A stretch of 64,000 bases of DNA from Clostridia bacterium (GTDB lineage: Bacteria > Bacillota > Clostridia > Christensenellales > Aristaeellaceae). This document shows, one piece after another, positions 47,401-54,793 of the stretch (positions are counted from its first letter, which is position 1; each line of letters opens with the position of its first letter). A program made the position numbers and the translations under genes. Below the pieces are notes generated by a model. It did no database searches and was not told the origin of the DNA. It saw only the letters and a program-made list of their open reading frames with translations. The stretch spans positions 1 through 64,000 of the forward strand of contig JAFSKN010000054.1 in NCBI GenBank assembly GCA_017448975.1, written 5' to 3'.

Positions 47401-49559
47401 TGCTCGTTGGCCCAGACGGAGAGATGCAGGCGGTTTTCGTCCTGGTCGTTGAGGACGAAGTGCTTGGCGTAGAGATAGACGCCCTCAGACGCCGCTCCCC
47501 GCACCTGGGCAGCACCCAGCTTGCCGGAAAGCAGGCCGTCCTCGGAATAATACTCAAAGTTGCGGCCGGAGAAGGGGGTGCGGTGAATGTTCATGCCGGG
47601 AGCGTACAGGCCCGCGACGCCGTTGGCCTTGGCTTCCTCGGCAAACACGCCGCCGAACGCTTCCACCAGCTCCGTGTTCCAGGTGGCGCCGATCACCACC
47701 TCGCTGGGGAAGGAAACGCCCCGGAGCGAGCTGATGAGGGAGTTGAGGCCCGCGGGGCCATCGATATCGGCGGTGGCAGGCTTGCCGACGCTCTCGATGG
47801 CAGGGGTGGACCAGCCGCCCTTGAGGATCATTTCGGACATGTCCTCCACGCTGAGCTGCTGCAGGAGCAGATTCCACTTAGGATCGTCCCAGGCGAGGCC
47901 CGTCATGTCGCCGAGCTTCAGTCCGTTGTCCGCAAACACGATCTCCGGATCGCTTTCGTTGACCGCGTAAGGTGCTTTATTGGTGAAGGCTTCTACCACG
48001 GCTTCCGGCGCTTCCTTGCCCGCCACACGGGTCTGGGGCAGCGTGCCCGCCCAGTCGGAACGGGAAACATAGGCTTCGATCTGGCCGTATTCCACGTCGG
48101 AGAACCGGGTCACGGCGGCGGCCTGATCGGAGGAACGGGGATTCTCCGCGTTATACACCACAGTGTTTTCGACGGTGTATTCCCGGCTGTCGATCACGTC
48201 GTGGGCGTTGCGCATCAGCTTGATTTCGTATGCGCCCGCTTCCAGCACATAGCAGCCGTTTCCTTTGCTGTCGAAGGAGGCCATTTCCTCGGCCGGGAAG
48301 GAAACGGTCAGGGTTTCGCTTTCGCCGGGCCGGAGCAGCCCGGTCTTGACAAAGCCGGCCAGCACCACATGGGCTTTTTCGATGCCGCCGGGGGTGTAGG
48401 GCGCGGTGTAATACACCTGGGCCACGTCCTTGCCGTCCGCGCTGCCGGTATTTGTGACCTGGATCTGCATCGTGACGACGCCATCCTCCACAGCAAACGA
48501 TTCGATGCTCTGCTCGAAGCTCGTATAGCTCATGCCGTAGCCGAAGGGATACTGCACCGTGGCGGCGTAGTCGATGGCTCCGTCGGCGGCGGCGGTCTCA
48601 TAATAGCGGTACCCCACATAAATGCCCTCGGCGTACTCCACATAGCTGCGCCCCTTCAGGTTGCCGTAGGAGAAATCGCCGGCGTTCCAATAAGCGGGGG
48701 AAGACGTGAGGTCATAGGCGTAGGTGTCCGTCAGCCGTCCGGAGGGGTTCACTTCACCGGTGAGCACCCTGCCCACGGCGTTGAAGCCCACCGTGCCGGG
48801 GCTGCCGATCCACAGGCAGGCGTCCACGCCTTCCGCAAAGCCCAGTTCCATGACGTTGGAGGCATTGACCAGGACGATCACCTTCGCGTAGCCCTGACCC
48901 TTCACCAGCGCCAGCAAGTCCTCTTCATCCTGCGTCAGCTCCAGGTAGTGGCGGTCTTCGTCCTCGGCGGTATAGCCCGCGGCATGCATGTTCATGGGCA
49001 GGTCGCCGCCCTCGCCGCCGATGCGGGAGATCACGATCACCGCCGTATCCGAAAACGCCCTGGCGTCGGCAAGGAGGCTTTCGGGATAGCTGGCAGCAGG
49101 CACCTCCGCCGGGGTGAAATCAGAGCCGGAGAATCCGCTCTGCTTGATCCGGCTGACCCTGGAATTGCGATAGAAATCCGCCAGCTGTTCATTGACCTCC
49201 AGCCCAGCATTCTTCAGGCCGGCGATCACGTCCACGTTGCCGGAGGTGTCGCCCGCACCGGAGCCGGTGCCGCCGTAAATGGGGGCTACAGAAGCGTAGC
49301 CGAAGAGATTGACCTTCGCTCCGGCGGCCAGGGGCAGCGCGCCGTTTTCATTGCGCAGCAGCACGATGCCTTCGCTTTCCAGCTCTTCCGCCATTTGCAG
49401 GCTCTGCGCCGCGGCTTTTGCCGCGGGAAGGATCTCATGGCTCGCTGTTTCCTCCGCGTATGCGGGTGCAATCGCGTTCCGTGCGTTCATGGGACCGCAG
49501 ATCACCAGCGCGGCGATCAGCAGCACGGCAATGAATGAAAACCGGTTGTTCTTTTTCAT
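44478..49559 (-). CDS. Very large secreted GH3 enzyme with permuted domains and three 87-residue repeats
   Basis: 1693 residues from the ATG at 49559 (GAGGAGGGCCGATCC upstream). A signal peptide (about 1-37) ends near PAYAEE. The GH3 domains are in reversed order: alpha/beta sandwich (about 45-340), fibronectin III-like (345-450), then the (beta/alpha)8 barrel (about 530-850) with nucleophile D778 in VVTDSAM. Three 87-residue repeats follow (862-948, 965-1051, 1069-1155), each with LGCHV near its start and TVCHPK at its end. Then an InlB/Flg_new-type repeat (about 1170-1264, ending VYARW) and a GLUG-like beta-helix region with IDLSGRQWIPVG and GAGHTISGL. No LPxTG, SLH or dockerin is seen, so surface attachment is unexplained. 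Confidence 0.92.
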   Translation of the reverse strand: MKKNNRFSFIAVLLIAALVICGPMNARNAIAPAYAEETASHEILPAAKAAAQSLQMAEELESEGIVLLRNENGALPLAAGAKVNLFGYASVAPIYGGTGSGAGDTSGNVDVIAGLKNAGLEVNEQLADFYRNSRVSRIKQSGFSGSDFTPAEVPAASYPESLLADARAFSDTAVIVISRIGGEGGDLPMNMHAAGYTAEDEDRHYLELTQDEEDLLALVKGQGYAKVIVLVNASNVMELGFAEGVDACLWIGSPGTVGFNAVGRVLTGEVNPSGRLTDTYAYDLTSSPAYWNAGDFSYGNLKGRSYVEYAEGIYVGYRYYETAAADGAIDYAATVQYPFGYGMSYTSFEQSIESFAVEDGVVTMQIQVTNTGSADGKDVAQVYYTAPYTPGGIEKAHVVLAGFVKTGLLRPGESETLTVSFPAEEMASFDSKGNGCYVLEAGAYEIKLMRNAHDVIDSREYTVENTVVYNAENPRSSDQAAAVTRFSDVEYGQIEAYVSRSDWAGTLPQTRVAGKEAPEAVVEAFTNKAPYAVNESDPEIVFADNGLKLGDMTGLAWDDPKWNLLLQQLSVEDMSEMILKGGWSTPAIESVGKPATADIDGPAGLNSLISSLRGVSFPSEVVIGATWNTELVEAFGGVFAEEAKANGVAGLYAPGMNIHRTPFSGRNFEYYSEDGLLSGKLGAAQVRGAASEGVYLYAKHFVLNDQDENRLHLSVWANEQAMREVYFRPFEITVKEGKTAAIMSSYSYLGTTWAGASRPLITDVLRGEWGFTGMVVTDSAMANIDWMDPNLAIRSGNDMMLCLMGATLDTSSNTAQIAMREACHNILYTQANSAAMWVNPDLAYPVKEAAPVETAETAAAGGMELYDLADGWLGCHVYLKEDNTFSVAFDYGGDSNGIVSMTGAWEQVSDTAITLHPESGEDIPVTLDNGAWKCEVTEPNTHTVCHPKAEAAAEETAAAVSPENGLELYELADGWLGCHVNINADHTFAVAYDYSADYAGVVAQTGVWERVSDTGLTLKPETGDAIAVTLADGVWSCEVKDPNTQTVCHPKLEVPAAESAAPAITPETGMELYDLADFWLGCHVAINADGTFTVAYDYSEEYKGIEAQSGAWERVSDTELALHPESGEDIAVTLANGVWSCEVKDPNTQTVCHPKLEVGEPAPTAESAQPVTYTVIYTDAEGIVYQTVETADASVLPEVEIPVKEGFHFAGWQTRPNVTRDDLILGVSPYEVPAGASSLYGGAGTAIDSLESTDGATVTVYARWVAPVYIHTAEELQALGEDLYGWYVLAEDIDLSGRQWIPVGMYFSNYETVNAPYWTYAFRGTLDGAGHTISGLTIGNWLADVAAMEGTENAVWRNDGTYSGSEAAFFGAMAKAEVCDLVFDYPLVNVTSDGDATPYAAVVAGFDIGSTLAHITVTEPSVIVNASDSAAQSRASAWAAASALVAGGWSDTITGCTVTDAKITLNGEPVRSHGGEYYVGAMLGEGYAFMDGNSATYELNVNIEDRSQALTDTELVVNVGGMGGTNTTQTNGTYTGTINVRVVKPAGASTVSIGGLTGSQRYQVAENNTLKAEIATDLQLDPDQGKVYVGQVIGSTNVPYCIVQLIFADPGAVASSGCRNNQAEVTLNGEAVTAAKGQALTVKGEPLPYIANGDLTVEGASYTSNINDVIAEYGSAVPAAFLQNAVIVLVDEP
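46095..46976 (-). repeat. Three tandem 87-residue repeats within the large GH3 gene
   Basis: Units 46976-46716, 46667-46407 and 46355-46095, each exactly 261 bases, spaced by alanine/glutamate-rich linkers. Conserved signature: ELYxLADxWLGCHV, then GxWExVSDT, PExG, WxCEV and PNTxTVCHPK. Each has two cysteines near the ends plus one in WxCEV. Confidence 0.85.
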
Positions 49560-49609
49560 GGATCGGCCCTCCTCGTCGTTGATCGGCAAACGGGTTCCCT
49601 TCATGCTGT

Positions 49610-49638
49610 ATTTTAGCAGGATGATCCGGGCGATGTAT
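49610..49638 (-). promoter_or_regulatory. Promoter of the large GH3 gene
   Basis: TAAAAT (49615-49610) and a poor -35 ATACAT (49638-49633), 17 bases apart; the operator begins six bases further upstream, the same geometry as at the rhamnose operon. Confidence 0.45.
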
Positions 49639-49666
49639 TGCATATTTGTCGCGTATCATTTATAAT
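49638..49666 (+). promoter_or_regulatory. Promoter of the AraC-type regulator
   Basis: TTGCAT (49638-49643), a 17-base spacer and TATAAT (49661-49666). The operator at 49645-49672 covers the spacer and -10, so regulator binding should block its own transcription. Confidence 0.6.
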
Positions 49667-49672
49667 TGTCTC
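49645..49672. promoter_or_regulatory. AraC-type operator, copy 2
   Basis: Same 28-base element as 44398-44425 (24 of 28 identical), with half-sites TTTGTC and ATTGTC starting 20 bases apart. It serves the large GH3 promoter and overlaps the regulator promoter. Confidence 0.65.
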
Positions 49673-49702
49673 AACTTGATAAATCGGAAGAGGACTTGTG
49701 AA

Positions 49703-50893
49703 ATGAAAAGGGACGATCTGGTTTATATCTGCGCCATGACGGCCAATCTGTCCGGCCTTCCCGTCCGTCTCTACGAGGGGGACAGGCTGCTGTCTCATTT
49801 CAGCATGACGCCGCTTCCCCGGGATCCGATCCTGCTGGTGCGGCCTGAGATCACGGCCATTGACCGGCACGTAGGGTTTTACATCTCCAAACGGTTCTAC
49901 GTGTACGGCGTGGTCAGCAGCGGGAAACGCCGGATCGTCATCGGGCCAACCCGGCAGGCCCCGCCGCAGGATCAGGAGCTGCGGGAAATCGCGTTTGAAT
50001 TGGACGTGCCGCCGGACGACCTGACGGAGTTCATCTCCGGCATGAAGCAAATCACCCGGCTACCCCTGGAAAGCCTGATCCAGATGCTGTGTTTTCTCAA
50101 TTTTGTGGTCAACGGGGAAAAGCTGCGGCTGAACGACCTGATCGAAGGCGGAGAAAACCTTTTCGGGCTGGAACAAAGCCGCTCCGAGCAGCGGTTCAAT
50201 CAGGCCGAGCCTGACGCCGAAACGCTTCACAATACCCTGGCAATTGAGCAGATGGTGATGAACATCATCCGCAAGGGGGACGTAGCCGCCCTGGAAGCGT
50301 TCGCGCAGGACGCGCCCGCCGTGATCCCCGGGAACATGGCCCGGGAGCAGCTGCGTCAGGCCAAAAATACCTTCATCGTCACCGTTACCGAAGCCAGCCG
50401 GTCCGCCATCCGGGGCGGCATGGACGTGGAGGACGCCCTGCAGGCCAGCGACGCGTATATTCAGCAATGTGAAATGATGACGGACATTCATCAGATCACA
50501 AAGCTCAATTACGACATGGTTCTGTATTACACGCAGCGGGTGCAGGCGATCCGTCACGGCCATTACGCGACGGATCTGGTGCGGAACGTGGCGCTCTACA
50601 TTCAGCGGCATCTCTCCGAAACCATCACCACCGATCAGATCGCCGCCCATCTGTTCATGAGCCGGCAGCACCTTTCCCGCCGATTCACGCAGGAGGCCGG
50701 GATCCCCCTGGCTGCCTATATCCGCAATGAAAAAACGGAGGAAGCCAAACGTCTCCTCCGCTATACGGACAAATCCATCTCTTCCATCGCCCTGTTTCTG
50801 GGCTTTTCCAGCCAGGCGCATTTTTCCAAAGTGTTCAAGGAAATCACGGGCATGACCCCAGGGGAATACAGGGAAAAGAAACAGGGAAAATAA
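49703..50893 (+). CDS. AraC-family transcriptional regulator of the rhamnose locus
   Basis: 396 residues from the ATG at 49703 (GGAAGAGGACTTGTGAA upstream). The C-terminal 100 residues carry two helix-turn-helix units: TTDQIAAHLFMSRQHLSRRF, and SISSIALFLGFSSQAHFSKVFKE followed by MTPGEYR. The N-terminal 280 residues are not a cupin as in AraC or RhaS; they resemble the sensor part of clostridial YesN/YSIRK-associated regulators with an unidentified ligand. It is divergent from the large GH3 gene and shares its operator, so it probably activates both GH3 promoters in response to a released sugar and represses itself. Confidence 0.92.
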   Translation: MKRDDLVYICAMTANLSGLPVRLYEGDRLLSHFSMTPLPRDPILLVRPEITAIDRHVGFYISKRFYVYGVVSSGKRRIVIGPTRQAPPQDQELREIAFELDVPPDDLTEFISGMKQITRLPLESLIQMLCFLNFVVNGEKLRLNDLIEGGENLFGLEQSRSEQRFNQAEPDAETLHNTLAIEQMVMNIIRKGDVAALEAFAQDAPAVIPGNMAREQLRQAKNTFIVTVTEASRSAIRGGMDVEDALQASDAYIQQCEMMTDIHQITKLNYDMVLYYTQRVQAIRHGHYATDLVRNVALYIQRHLSETITTDQIAAHLFMSRQHLSRRFTQEAGIPLAAYIRNEKTEEAKRLLRYTDKSISSIALFLGFSSQAHFSKVFKEITGMTPGEYREKKQGK

Positions 50894-51033
50894 CAGCAAG
50901 CAGGGCAAAAGTATCACATTTTGCATAGCTGCAAGCAATGCAAAGTTAATACATTTTGCAAAAAGCTTGTTGAGGGCTCCGCCCCCAAGCCCCTCATAGC
51001 CAGCACTTTGTGCTATGGTTGTGTGGTGAACCT

Positions 51034-51273
51034 TTGGTATCACCACGGTTCAGCAAACGCTGAATGATAAAGAAAACCCCCTGCGCCTGTTGGTTGGTTT
51101 GTGATACCAACTTTTCAGGTGCAGGGGTTTGGTGCTCTATTGGTATTAACTTGGTTTCGGGTGATGATTCATTTTCCGGCTTAAGGCAAGGTCTTCCAAT
51201 TTATTCCGTTGGCTTTTTGCATCTTGGGTTGGTATTACAAGTGGTATCATTTTTCAGCCCGTCGTGATACCAC
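51034..51273. repeat. Cluster of TKGGTATYA repeats, possible centromere or iteron site
   Basis: Six copies of TTGGTATCAC-like 10-mers at 51034, 51101 (inverted), 51140, 51229, 51241 and 51264 (inverted); the last two form a perfect 13-base inverted repeat (51238-51250/51265-51277). An imperfect long hairpin spans 51074-51130. They fill most of the 394-base gap 50894-51287, which has no gene and also holds two ACATTTTGCA repeats (50916, 50951). Confidence 0.55.
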
Positions 51274-51287
51274 TTGTGGTGCACCCC

Positions 51288-51659
51288 TCAGAAGCAGTCC
51301 AGGAAGGCTTCGATGTTCGCTTCTGTTTCATCGGGCGGATCAGATTGCGCCGGCGGCTCAGATTTCTCTGCTGTCGGTGGCGCAGCGGTGATTTGGAACT
51401 CTTTCATGCAGCTGATGAACGTTTCCCGGATCGTAGCCTCGATCTTTTTTAGAAGCGCTGCTTCCCATTCCTGTTGCTCCTCCATGCGATCCTGCCGGGC
51501 AAAGTGATCGTTGATAGCGGTGACGATTGCTCTGCTGTATGAGCTGTATTCCGGCTGGTTTCTGTCGGTGCTCATCAGGTTGTTCCAAGCCTCCATGTCC
51601 TGTGTATTGTTCAGGTTCAGCCGCAGGGTCGTGGTGAAGAGGTTCTCCTTCTTGTTCAT
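51288..51659 (-). CDS. Small protein paired with ParM-like gene (possible ParR)
   Basis: 123 residues. Opens with a strand-like segment, FTTTLRLNLNNTQDMEAWNNL, reminiscent of a ribbon-helix-helix protein, then a charged helical region and an acidic proline-rich tail. Position fits the DNA-binding adaptor ParR: it overlaps the ParM-like stop by four bases and ends next to the repeat cluster. Sequence alone does not prove the family. Confidence 0.7.
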   Translation of the reverse strand: MNKKENLFTTTLRLNLNNTQDMEAWNNLMSTDRNQPEYSSYSRAIVTAINDHFARQDRMEEQQEWEAALLKKIEATIRETFISCMKEFQITAAPPTAEKSEPPAQSDPPDETEANIEAFLDCF

Positions 51660-52597
51660 GCCGCATTCGCCTTCTTCAGCTTCAGATTGGCCAGGAACTC
51701 ATAGCCCTTGGCCGTAGCGCGGATGTCGTCATTGATCGTTACCCGGTTGGGATCGTATTCACCGAAATTCCGGATCAGGCACCCGCCGCCACCTACGATG
51801 TACAGCTTCATCAGCTCGGGATTGTACTCATGTTCACGCAGCCGGCGTATGATCCCGGCCACATACTGCCGGGCGACTTCCCGGATCACAGTCAGGTATT
51901 TTTCACCGATATCCGCTTTGCCGTACCTGAGCGCATCCTCGATCACATCATCATCAATGGCCGTACCGAACTTCCGCATGAGATGCTCCCGGATGGACAG
52001 CATGCACTGGTAGGTTCCATATTTCTCCGTATAGCATTTCTGCGGATTGGGTTTCCCGTTGCTGATGGTCATGATGTTCATGGTACCGTTGCCGATGTTG
52101 CAGAGCATGGTCGTGCCTTTGAATTCCGCCAGCTTATCCGCCACAGCCGCGAAGCCCTGAGGGAAGACGTCACAGCCGACAATCCGGATGCTGTAGGCAG
52201 TGCCATCGAAGCTGAACTTCACGTCCTTCCTCTGGATCAGGTATTTGCGGAAGCGGTCTTTCTGCTCCGATACCCAGGTCAGGGGCAATCCGACAGCCAG
52301 GTGGATGTCGGCGCTGGTCAGATGCGCCAGTTCCATCTCCCGGGCGATAGCGGCAAGCGTCAGGATATAGTAGTCCTGATCCGTCATCTTCTCCGGGATG
52401 AATTCCTTGTGTTCCTCGCTGATGCCGTACCACTTGCCATTGTATTGGAGAGCGCCGAGGATGAAGAACGGTTCCTTGTCATAGGTGGTCACACCTGCCC
52501 GAAAGCAGGTGTTAGCCGTCTTAATGTTTCCGTAGCCATGGTCGATCCCAATGACTACGATAGAATTCTTTGTGTTGTTGCTGGTATTGGTAAGCAT
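51656..52597 (-). CDS. ParM/StbA-like actin-family plasmid segregation protein
   Basis: 313 residues from the ATG at 52597. The actin-like nucleotide loop is at the N-terminus (VVIGIDHGYGNIKTAN), with LAVGLPLTW, CNIGNGTMNIMTI (phosphate 2) and YIVGGGGCLIRNF (adenosine loop). These proteins form filaments that push plasmid copies apart, using ParR and a centromere. Its presence in an integrase-linked block suggests an element with an extrachromosomal phase. It lies 37 bases after the TnpV-like gene. Confidence 0.88.
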   Translation of the reverse strand: MLTNTSNNTKNSIVVIGIDHGYGNIKTANTCFRAGVTTYDKEPFFILGALQYNGKWYGISEEHKEFIPEKMTDQDYYILTLAAIAREMELAHLTSADIHLAVGLPLTWVSEQKDRFRKYLIQRKDVKFSFDGTAYSIRIVGCDVFPQGFAAVADKLAEFKGTTMLCNIGNGTMNIMTISNGKPNPQKCYTEKYGTYQCMLSIREHLMRKFGTAIDDDVIEDALRYGKADIGEKYLTVIREVARQYVAGIIRRLREHEYNPELMKLYIVGGGGCLIRNFGEYDPNRVTINDDIRATAKGYEFLANLKLKKANAA

Positions 52598-52634
52598 ATT
52601 TCTCTCTTTCTGCCGCCCAGGCGGCGCTGTCATG

Positions 52635-53012
52635 TTACAGGGTATTGATGATTTCTTGTTTTACGATTTCTTCTGCCCGGCTGCGGATGCTGTTCATTCT
52701 CTGAACCCATTCCAGCTGATCCGATCCTTTTAGGTCTTCCGTAATACCTTCCTGCTGGGCCATCTGGCTGATCAGCCGTTCTAGCATCGCCCTGGCGCGC
52801 TCCTCTGCGTCTGCCATATGCTTGTCCAGGGTTCCGTTCAGGATCAGCCGTTCATAGAGTCCCGGATGCTCCGTTTCCAGGTATGCCCGGTGCATCCGTC
52901 CCCATCTTCCGATGGGGCGGTGCTCTTGGGGTTCCAGGATCAGTTTCGGGTAGAGCATGCCGTGTACTCCGAGGGTGTAGGTGCCGCCGCGTTCTTCAAA
53001 GATGCTGTTCAT
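52635..53012 (-). CDS. TnpV-like transposon protein
   Basis: 125 residues. The pattern PIGRWGRMHRAYLETEHPGLY, then LILNGTLDKHMADAEERA, and EWVQRMNSIRSRAEEIV matches the TnpV family carried by Tn4451-like and other clostridial mobilisable transposons; the role is unknown. It overlaps the preceding small gene by four bases and belongs to the integrase-led transcript. Confidence 0.88.
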   Translation of the reverse strand: MNSIFEERGGTYTLGVHGMLYPKLILEPQEHRPIGRWGRMHRAYLETEHPGLYERLILNGTLDKHMADAEERARAMLERLISQMAQQEGITEDLKGSDQLEWVQRMNSIRSRAEEIVKQEIINTL

Positions 53013-53335
53013 TTTCTTTCCTCCTTCATATCGTTCAGCATTTTTGTGATCAGTGCGATATCTTCAAGCAGCTCCGGGCTGGGGTTTTCTCCCTGGCTAA
53101 GCCGCTGAAGTTCCATCAGAATGTCCTTCATGTGGATATTCATCATTTTGAATATCCGTGGATTCGGGGTGACAGTGATATCCCGGTTCATACATTTCTG
53201 GTAGCAGTACTCCTGTTTGGGAAGCCCGGACAGGGCCACCGCCCGGTTTAGCTGCTCATTCTCTTCCGGCGATACCCGGAACCCCACTGTGATGCTGCGG
53301 AACCGGTTGTGCCGGTCTACGTTCTTAGCTGACAT
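53009..53335 (-). CDS. MobC-like / ribbon-helix-helix mobile-element protein, paralogue 1
   Basis: 108 residues. Begins MSAKNVDRHNRFRSITVGFRVSPEENEQLN, the ITVGFRVSPEE portion being typical of relaxosome MobC-type or ribbon-helix-helix proteins, followed by GLPKQEYCYQKCM and a helical tail. It overlaps the integrase stop by 11 bases and TnpV by four. A relative is at 55763-56086. No relaxase is encoded nearby. Confidence 0.75.
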   Translation of the reverse strand: MSAKNVDRHNRFRSITVGFRVSPEENEQLNRAVALSGLPKQEYCYQKCMNRDITVTPNPRIFKMMNIHMKDILMELQRLSQGENPSPELLEDIALITKMLNDMKEERK

Positions 53336-54416
53336 TTCTTTGTCCCTCCATTCTTTCGTTGTTCAGCCGCTGCGCCATATCCACCTGACGAGAGGGGAAC
53401 ATGTGCGCGTACCGGAAGGTGATATCGATGCTCTCGTGCCCAACCCGATCCGCGATCGCCACCGCGCTGAATCCCATGTCGATCAGAAGTGATATATGAC
53501 TGTGCCTCAGATCATGAATTCTGATGCGCTTAACACCTGCTTCCTTTGATCCCCGTCTCATCTCATGCTGCAGATAGCTTTTGGTGATGGGGAAGATCCT
53601 GTCGTTCTTCTGCACCTTGTAGAGGCTCTTGATGTAATCCTGCATTTCATCACAGAGGAAGTCCGGCATTTCAACTGTTCGCACGCTCTTGCGGGTTTTG
53701 GGCGAGGTAATCAGATCCTGTCCATGAATCCGCTGGTATGTCTTGTTGATCCGTACCGTCTTTTTCGTGAAGTTGAAGTCCGCTGGGGTGAGCGCCAGCA
53801 GCTCTCCCTCCCGGATTCCGCACCAGTACAGCATCTCGAAAGCGTAGTAGGACATGGGCTTGTCCATGATTGCCTCCGCGAATTTCAGATACTCCTCCTT
53901 TGTCCAGAAGTTCATTTCCTCCCGTTCTTTGCTGCCGATGCAGCCCACCTTGGAGGCCGGGTTGCTTTTCAGCCCATAGTGCCGTACCGCATGGTTCAGG
54001 ATCGCTACCAGCTGGTTATGTACCGTTTTCAGGTAGGTAGCCGAGTACGGCTTTTTGAATTCATCCCGATAGGCCAGCAGCTCATTCTGCCAGGCGATGA
54101 CGTGCTTGGTTTCAATTTCGCTCATCATCATTTTCCCAAAGGTCGGGATCAGCCTGTTTTTGATGATGTTTTCCTTGGTCAGCCATGTGCTTTCCTTCAG
54201 GCGAGGCCGCCGATCCTTTTCGTAGAGCCCGCAGAAGGCTTCGAAGGTCATATCGATGCCCGCTGCGTTCTGCTGCACATAGCTCCGCTCCCAATCCTGC
54301 GCCTCTTTTTTGGTTTCAAAGCCGCGCTTGCATTTCTGGCGGCCTTCGCCCTTCCAGTCGTGATACCAGGCCAACGCATACCATTTCCCGGTTTTTTCGT
54401 CCTTATAGACCGACAT
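53325..54416 (-). CDS. Tyrosine recombinase/integrase
   Basis: 363 residues. N-terminal AP2-like arm-binding segment (KTGKWYALAWYHDWKG), SAM-like core-binding domain, and catalytic domain with the full active site: R202 (GIREGE), K240 (SPKT), H301-x2-R304 (HDLRH), H327 (GHES) and Y336 (RYAH). It integrates and excises the element together with the excisionase-like protein encoded just upstream (14-base overlap). Phage- and ICE-type integrases of this kind recombine at an att core of 10-30 bases. Confidence 0.96.
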   Translation of the reverse strand: MSVYKDEKTGKWYALAWYHDWKGEGRQKCKRGFETKKEAQDWERSYVQQNAAGIDMTFEAFCGLYEKDRRPRLKESTWLTKENIIKNRLIPTFGKMMMSEIETKHVIAWQNELLAYRDEFKKPYSATYLKTVHNQLVAILNHAVRHYGLKSNPASKVGCIGSKEREEMNFWTKEEYLKFAEAIMDKPMSYYAFEMLYWCGIREGELLALTPADFNFTKKTVRINKTYQRIHGQDLITSPKTRKSVRTVEMPDFLCDEMQDYIKSLYKVQKNDRIFPITKSYLQHEMRRGSKEAGVKRIRIHDLRHSHISLLIDMGFSAVAIADRVGHESIDITFRYAHMFPSRQVDMAQRLNNERMEGQRNVS

Positions 54417-54606
54417 TCTGTTTCACCCCACTTTCTGCTGCATAGAGCCTTTCCTCCAAATAATCCCGGTTGATCCTTCCTGCGATGGTCAGGAATCCCC
54501 GCTCTTTGAGTTCCTGATTAAGCTGCCGGATCAGCTTGTAGGCGTAGGACCTCGAGATTCCGAGTTCCTTTGCCACCTCATCTGCTCTCATAAACTGGTT
54601 TGCCAT
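54403..54606 (-). CDS. Excisionase-like helix-turn-helix protein
   Basis: 67 residues from the ATG at 54606, preceded by AGGAGAAAGGGACGAACGA. A winged-helix/MerR-like segment is clear: MRADEVAKELGISRSYAYKLIRQLN. Such small proteins direct the integrase to excision or act as repressors. First gene of the module transcribed leftwards from a consensus promoter. Confidence 0.82.
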   Translation of the reverse strand: MANQFMRADEVAKELGISRSYAYKLIRQLNQELKERGFLTIAGRINRDYLEERLYAAESGVKQNVGL

Positions 54607-54662
54607 TCGTTCGTCCCTTTCTCCTGTGTCTTCATTAAGCATTGTTGCTTAACTTCACTCTC

Positions 54663-54691
54663 ATTATACTAAACGAAAATGCTTGTGTCAA
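54663..54691 (-). promoter_or_regulatory. Promoter of the excisionase-integrase unit
   Basis: TTGACA (54691-54686), a 17-base spacer and TATAAT (54668-54663), both perfect. The motif TAAACGAAAATGCT (54670-54683) lies in the spacer. Confidence 0.75.
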
Positions 54692-54736
54692 CATCCTCTA
54701 CAGACAAACTTCTAACTTTTTTTGTTAAATTACCTC

Positions 54737-54765
54737 TTGACCATATTAAACGAATTTGCTATAAT
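54737..54765 (+). promoter_or_regulatory. Promoter of the XRE repressor of the element
   Basis: TTGACC (54737-54742), a 17-base spacer and TATAAT (54760-54765). The motif TAAACGAATTTGCT (54747-54760) lies in the spacer, as in the divergent promoter. Confidence 0.75.
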
Positions 54766-54793
54766 AAATCATCTTTTTCAAGAGGTGATTTTG

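Noticed and set aside
44064..49538. A very long open frame on the plus strand opposite the large GH3 gene
   Set aside because: It mirrors the coding frame of a GC-rich repeat-containing gene; it has no ribosome site, no recognisable family and a composition dominated by H, G, V and A as expected for antisense frames.
51061..51077. TGATAAAGAAA at 51065 as a third att-like copy
   Set aside because: Only 11 bases match, in the opposite direction; this is expected by chance in AT-rich sequence.
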